Shown here piece by piece: positions 60,513 through 64,000 of a stretch of 64,000 nucleotides of DNA. Position 1 is the first letter of the stretch; each line of letters begins with the position of its first letter. The position numbers and the translations under genes were made by a program. The stretch spans positions 62,001-126,000 of the forward strand of contig NZ_FOKR01000011.1 of assembly GCF_900112195.1 (NCBI RefSeq). The letters run 5' to 3'. This DNA is from Butyrivibrio sp. YAB3001 (GTDB taxonomy: Bacteria > Bacillota > Clostridia > Lachnospirales > Lachnospiraceae). Under the pieces are notes generated by a model. That model did no database searches, was not told the DNA's origin, and saw only the letters and a list, made by a program, of their open reading frames with translations.

Positions 60513-60704
60513 ATGTTCTTTGGAAAGAAAGACAAGGATGTAAGACTTACAGATAAAGAGTACAAGAATTTAGTAGGAAATATGAGCAAGAAGGAACGAA
60601 AGGATTTTGACCGTAGGCAGAAGGAATTCAGGCGCGATAGAGAAGATGATCGTCTGGATGCATGGCTAGACTTCGAAGATGAAATGGATGATATGGGGTG
60701 GTAA
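60513..60704 (+). CDS. Small highly charged soluble protein
   Basis: The 63-residue protein is rich in Lys, Arg, Asp and Glu (KKERKDFDRRQKEFRRDRED) with an acidic end DEMDDMGW. It is probably a single long helix. AGGAGGT precedes the ATG. No family recognised; it lies in a run of small genes between the transfer operon and the restriction cassette. Confidence 0.6.
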   Translation: MFFGKKDKDVRLTDKEYKNLVGNMSKKERKDFDRRQKEFRRDREDDRLDAWLDFEDEMDDMGW

Positions 60705-60721
60705 GCCCGGAAAGGATGATT

Positions 60722-60874
60722 ATGAAAGCTTCAGAATTCATTTTGTTATTTGGAAGAAACTGCAGACCGGTAGATAAGTATGATGTGGCTATTGCAAAGA
60801 TGGCGATCTTTGCTGTGAAGTTCATGTTGTTTCTGGTAATAGCTTTTGCATTACTTCTTGTGATCATATTTTAA
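60722..60874 (+). CDS. 50-residue single-helix membrane protein
   Basis: AAAGGA (60711-60716) precedes the ATG at 60722. The product has an amphipathic start (MKASEFILLFGRN), a short polar part and a long C-terminal membrane helix (~27-50, IFAVKFMLFLVIAFALLLVII). An ATG at 60716 would add two residues. No family recognised. It ends 23 bases before the next gene. Confidence 0.55.
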   Translation: MKASEFILLFGRNCRPVDKYDVAIAKMAIFAVKFMLFLVIAFALLLVIIF

Positions 60875-60897
60875 GAAATGAAGGGAGAACTAAATAG

Positions 60898-62127
60898 ATG
60901 AGTGAATTCGTAATTGAAAACGGTATAGTAATCGATGATATAGATAGTGTAGTAAATGGAATCCGTAACATTACTGGCAAGAGTCTATCTGATGCAGAAA
61001 CATTAAAAGCATTCATAACAAAAGAAAAAGCAACCAAATACTATATAAATAAAAAATGTCTGGCAAAAATGCAACCGGATAGAGATTCAGTCTATCTATG
61101 GTTGGATAGCGGTTTTGTCGATCACTATGGGAATACAATAATGATCTCATTGTTGAACGATAGTTATGGCGGATACATAGGTCACTACTACGGAACGATG
61201 GATGTGTTGGCAAATGCTATAAAGAGTTATTATCCTAGAAATTCAAAAGATATAAACCGTAATCTTAGCAGTCTGAAGAACAAGTATCAGAATAAAATAG
61301 CTGAAAGAGATCACCGACATATTGAAAGTGAACAGGAATATTTGATTATGATGAGTAATGGTGAAACGGCATACTCTGAAATAGAGTCGTTGATCAATGG
61401 TCTAGACATTACTTTTGAAGAATTGGGTGAAGAACATGAAGTTCATGCACCAGAATCTCATAATCCAGAACCATCTTTCCAAGAAATAGATATGTCGCTT
61501 AAGGAAAAAGAAATAACCATGGGGCTTCTGTTTGATACCATCGACAACATGCAGAATTATATCAACGAGCTTCTTGAGGAACTAAAGAAATCTAATGAGG
61601 ACAAAACTAGGTTAAAGGAATTAGAGCAGCGAAATAAAGCCCTTGAGCAGGCACTGGTTGATATTAGATGCTTTAATTCCGAGACAGTTGCTCCTGAGAC
61701 AAAAGAAAAAGAGACCATGGCTGGTCATAATCTTCTTGGGCGAAGAGGAAAAATATTGGTACTTGGAGCATCGGCTCTTGATGAAAAAACAATGACTGGA
61801 ATAGCTAAACAGTATGGCTTTAGAAAGGACGACATTGACTATATGCTTGATTATGATAAGGTTAAAAGTTTTGCTGGAAGAAGTAATAATCTTAGCAAGT
61901 ACGCAGCGATTATTCTCGGTGCATGTCCTCACAAAGTTCAGAAACTGGGTGATTGGAGCAGTATTGTTGAGAAATGTAAGAGCTCAGAAAACATGCCAAT
62001 AGCAATAGATGCCAGAAGCAGAGTGGGCGAGCTTAAGGTGACAAAAGAGTCATTCAAGAATGCGCTACTGTCATTATTTAAAAAGCTGAACGAAGAAAAT
62101 GTGTTGGCGGATTGTGTTATTGCATGA
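60898..62127 (+). CDS. Three-part protein: novel N-terminal domain, coiled coil, Rossmann-like C-terminal domain (DUF2325-like)
   Basis: The 409-residue protein has an N-terminal region (~1-150) with KCLAKMQPDRDSVYLWLDSGF and SLLNDSYGGYIGHYYG, a coiled coil (~205-262, MQNYINELLEELKKSNEDK in part), and a C-terminal ~120 residues beginning GRRGKILVLGASALDEKTM and containing AAIILGACPHKVQKLGDWS. The last part has the strand-glycine turn of a Rossmann-like or DUF2325-type domain. The overall architecture is not one I recognise. It stands between small ICE genes and the restriction cassette and has its own terminator. Confidence 0.7.
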   Translation: MSEFVIENGIVIDDIDSVVNGIRNITGKSLSDAETLKAFITKEKATKYYINKKCLAKMQPDRDSVYLWLDSGFVDHYGNTIMISLLNDSYGGYIGHYYGTMDVLANAIKSYYPRNSKDINRNLSSLKNKYQNKIAERDHRHIESEQEYLIMMSNGETAYSEIESLINGLDITFEELGEEHEVHAPESHNPEPSFQEIDMSLKEKEITMGLLFDTIDNMQNYINELLEELKKSNEDKTRLKELEQRNKALEQALVDIRCFNSETVAPETKEKETMAGHNLLGRRGKILVLGASALDEKTMTGIAKQYGFRKDDIDYMLDYDKVKSFAGRSNNLSKYAAIILGACPHKVQKLGDWSSIVEKCKSSENMPIAIDARSRVGELKVTKESFKNALLSLFKKLNEENVLADCVIA

Positions 62128-62201
62128 AAGATGTATATGAAAAAAGTTGGGCAGATTCGTAGAATGGTAATATTTCGGAAATATTATAACGCCTATTAGG
62201 G

Positions 62202-62237
62202 CAACCTCTTCTAAATTAAATTAGAAGGGGTTGTTTT
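62202..62237 (+). terminator. Intrinsic terminator before the restriction-modification cassette
   Basis: CAACCTCTTCTAA (62202-62214) pairs with TTAGAAGGGGTTG (62221-62233), one wobble, with loop ATTAAA and a following TTTT. It isolates the cassette from upstream transcription. Confidence 0.85.
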
Positions 62238-62324
62238 ACGATATTGGCAATTGTTGCTTAAAAACGGTTGTCTGTTCTTGTTGAGATGATAATATATTTA
62301 TTCTCAACTGGGGAAAGGAAAGAC

Positions 62325-63065
62325 TTGATTAGTAAACACCCTAGTATCTATAAACTTTTTAATGAAGACTGTTCGGATTTTATGAAACGAATGCCTTCTC
62401 AATCTGTGGATCTAATAATGACAGATCCTCCGTATAACATTTCACAGTATTCTACTGGAAATATTCCACGAATAGGAAAGAGTACATTAAATAATGACAT
62501 TGCCGACTGGGATAAAAAGATAATAAAGCCAGTTGAGTACGTTAAGGATTTTAAAAGAATTATTAAACCTAGAGGTAACATCATTATTTTTGCAGGTTAT
62601 AACCAGATAGGGGATTGGCATGCTGCTTTCGATAGAGAGTTTGACACATTTCAAATTTTTGTTTGGCATAAGACTAATCCTGCCCCGAAAGTTTATAAAA
62701 ATGGATTTAGTAATAGCTGTGAATTCATAATTTTCTTATGGAATAAAGGGCATGTATGGAACTTTACGACGCAGGAAGAAATGCATAATTTTTTTGAATG
62801 CCCTATTTGTTCTTATCCAGAACGTTTAAAAGATCCCTTTCATCCAACCCAAAAGCCAATAAAGCTAATGGAACATTTTGTCAGGATAGCATCATTTCCT
62901 GGAGCAACTATTTTTGATCCATTTATGGGAGTTGGGACTTCAGGAGTAGCTGCCATAAAGAATGCGCGTAGATTTGTTGGAACGGAGATAGATGAACGTT
63001 ATGTTTTTGCTGCACAAAAGCGTATAGATGGGATTATGAATGTTGCTCAAAAGCCGTTGCCTTAA
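62325..63065 (+). CDS. Type II DNA methyltransferase (DPPY, beta-class motif order)
   Basis: This SAM-dependent amino-methyltransferase protects host DNA, either N6-adenine or N4-cytosine. The catalytic motif IV is TDPPYN (DPPY at residues 34-37), followed by a variable region, and the SAM-binding motif I lies at the end (DPFMGVGTSG, ~198-207), which is the beta-class order. HPTQKP is also typical. The TTG at 62325 is chosen for GGAAAGGAA just upstream, giving 246 residues; an ATG at 62286 would add 13. It is followed by a controller gene and a nuclease gene. Confidence 0.9.
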   Translation: MISKHPSIYKLFNEDCSDFMKRMPSQSVDLIMTDPPYNISQYSTGNIPRIGKSTLNNDIADWDKKIIKPVEYVKDFKRIIKPRGNIIIFAGYNQIGDWHAAFDREFDTFQIFVWHKTNPAPKVYKNGFSNSCEFIIFLWNKGHVWNFTTQEEMHNFFECPICSYPERLKDPFHPTQKPIKLMEHFVRIASFPGATIFDPFMGVGTSGVAAIKNARRFVGTEIDERYVFAAQKRIDGIMNVAQKPLP

Positions 63066-63078
63066 AAACATATTATGA

Positions 63079-63100
63079 AATACAATTTTTATGTTGTATT
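63079..63100. promoter_or_regulatory. Palindromic C-box-like operator of the controller gene
   Basis: AATACAA (63079-63085) and TTGTATT (63094-63100) form perfect 7-base arms around 8 bases, ending just before the AAGGAGG site of the controller gene. Restriction-modification controller proteins bind such sites upstream of their own genes to time endonuclease expression. Confidence 0.5.
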
Positions 63101-63117
63101 AAGGAGGGCTTGTTCAT

Positions 63118-63342
63118 ATGCTGGCAAAAAAACTGGGAGAGCGAATAAAAGAACTTAGAAAAAAAACTGGATTAAGTCAAGAAAAATTCGCTCTTAAAAT
63201 CAACATGGACAGGACTTATTTTGCAACAGTAGAGATGGGAAAACGGAATGTTTCTTTGCAAAATATTGAGAAGATTGCAAAGGGGCTAGACGTAACGATT
63301 TCTGAACTATTTGATGGAATTGAAGGAGAGAGTGATGACTAA
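63118..63342 (+). CDS. XRE-family controller protein of the restriction-modification system
   Basis: The 74-residue helix-turn-helix protein (ERIKELRKKTGLSQEKFALKINMDRTYFATVEMGKRNVSLQNIEKIAKGLDV, read in segments) has the size and pattern of C proteins that regulate type II systems. It overlaps the endonuclease start by 8 bases, so controller and nuclease are translated together. AAGGAGGGC precedes the ATG. An operator-like palindrome lies at 63079-63100. Confidence 0.88.
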   Translation: MLAKKLGERIKELRKKTGLSQEKFALKINMDRTYFATVEMGKRNVSLQNIEKIAKGLDVTISELFDGIEGESDD

Positions 63343-64000
63343 TACTGAACAAGCAATTAAACAGATCGTTTATGAGGAATTTTCAAAACTTATTGTAAAT
63401 ATCGAAAGTGATTTCAAGACAAATTACGTGAAAAAGAGATACAACTTTTTGTTAAGCCAACTTGATGAAAATATCACTGCCAATATGGTGTTCGTGAGCA
63501 GTTTTGAATCTAAGAGCGGATTTGCAATAGAAACATGCGCTAAGAGAATTGCAAGAATGAAGTTTGGTGATGAAAATGTACCTGCGATTGTTAACCCTAG
63601 AAATGTTCCACACAATATCAATCCGTCATCAGTAAGCGGTCAGATGATAGTCACAGATATTGATACAGATAATGGTGAGTTAAGAGGTAATATATCAGAG
63701 TTCAGAGCTTCTAATGTTGCCTCAGGTAAAGGGACTACTAGAAGTGAGAGTGGTGTAACGCAGGATAGTATTAAGAGTTTGATACCTATGGCGCAGAAGT
63801 ACAAAGCGTCAGGATATCATACAAAGCCTGTGGATTTGGCTTTCTTTGATGGAAAAGATTGGGTTGTTCTTGAGTTGAAGGCTGGAGGCGATTTAGATAG
63901 TTCAAATGCGCCTGCGAACGTTGAGAAGCTTCTTACTATTTATGCTGGACTTAACGTGCCTAACTCAAAGGCATATTTTGCCACTTTATACAACAAAAAT
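63335..64000 (+). CDS. Type II restriction endonuclease, PD-(D/E)xK fold, TdeIII-like (partial)
   Basis: The frame is open to the window edge (222 codons, no stop). GAAGGAGAG precedes the ATG. The catalytic core is visible near the end: VDLAFFDGKDWVVLELKAG, giving Asp167 with Glu180 and Lys182, followed by GGDLDSSNAPANVEKLL. This last part resembles the TdeIII family (a GGNCC-cutting enzyme) as I remember it; the assignment needs a search. It should cleave DNA lacking the modification made by the linked methyltransferase. Confidence 0.75.
   Translation, partial: MTNTEQAIKQIVYEEFSKLIVNIESDFKTNYVKKRYNFLLSQLDENITANMVFVSSFESKSGFAIETCAKRIARMKFGDENVPAIVNPRNVPHNINPSSVSGQMIVTDIDTDNGELRGNISEFRASNVASGKGTTRSESGVTQDSIKSLIPMAQKYKASGYHTKPVDLAFFDGKDWVVLELKAGGDLDSSNAPANVEKLLTIYAGLNVPNSKAYFATLYNKN

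Overview
The window looks like a Lachnospiraceae (Clostridia) chromosome, plausibly a rumen or gut Butyrivibrio-type organism. The basis is the low to moderate G+C, strong AGGAGG-type ribosome sites, the anaerobic (early cobalt insertion) cobalamin pathway, Clostridia-specific families (DUF1848, DUF6462, DUF5688, Maff2, DUF4315, DUF4366) and an intergenic repeat I recall from this family. The genus call is an inference.

Region 1 (1-21329) is chromosomal. It holds the 3' end of a copper P-type ATPase with a C-terminal CopZ-like domain, then a long leader (promoter, mini-ORF, three-hairpin repeat, adenosylcobalamin riboswitch, intrinsic terminator) ahead of a large co-directional cobalamin operon. 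In order the operon encodes an exported CbiK chelatase, a substrate-binding lipoprotein, CbiP, CbiC, CbiD, CbiF, a FecCD-type permease, an ABC ATPase, CbiG, CbiH, a CbiJ-CbiE-CbiT fusion, CbiA, CobT, CobU, CobS, CbiB, CobD and a HAD phosphatase. Together they cover cobalt insertion, corrin ring synthesis, lower-ligand activation, aminopropanol arm synthesis and corrinoid or cobalt uptake. CbiL, a corrinoid adenosyltransferase and a CobC phosphatase are not present here.

Region 2 (21381-29650) is mixed chromosome: a UvrD/PcrA helicase, a decayed ABC-ATPase fragment, a DUF1848 protein, a small membrane protein, a large hybrid histidine kinase on the minus strand, and a serine beta-lactamase-like gene that stops short exactly where the mobile element begins.

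Region 3 (about 29650-64000, open at the right end) is an integrative conjugative element of the Tn1549/CTn type. It opens with a maintenance block (tandem DUF6462 protein, ParA, ParB, two RepA_N-type proteins). A cargo block (33.5-45.7 kb) follows, with a DEDDh exonuclease, a Mor-like regulator, a secreted surface protein, a lipoprotein toxin with a C-terminal LHH nuclease motif and its SMI1/KNR4-type immunity partner, a membrane-active protein, three tandem related GTPases and a 35-residue membrane peptide. Next comes a 10-bp-periodic iteron array and the conjugation block (DUF5688, DUF3801/PcfB, VirD4/TraG, Maff2, TrbL/VirB6, PrgI, VirB4, NlpC/P60, DUF4315, DUF4366, MobC, MOBP relaxase, SSB, ArdC-like protein). 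A second accessory block ends in a type II restriction-modification cassette (methyltransferase, controller protein, and an endonuclease cut by the window end). The integrase and the right border are outside the window.

The best candidate for an undescribed system is 40349-45696: a glycine-zipper membrane protein followed by three paralogous GTPases that share a W(Y/F)C(I/V)N signature and unusual G4 motifs, ending with a tiny transmembrane protein. It sits as AT-rich cargo in the conjugative element, next to a toxin-immunity module.
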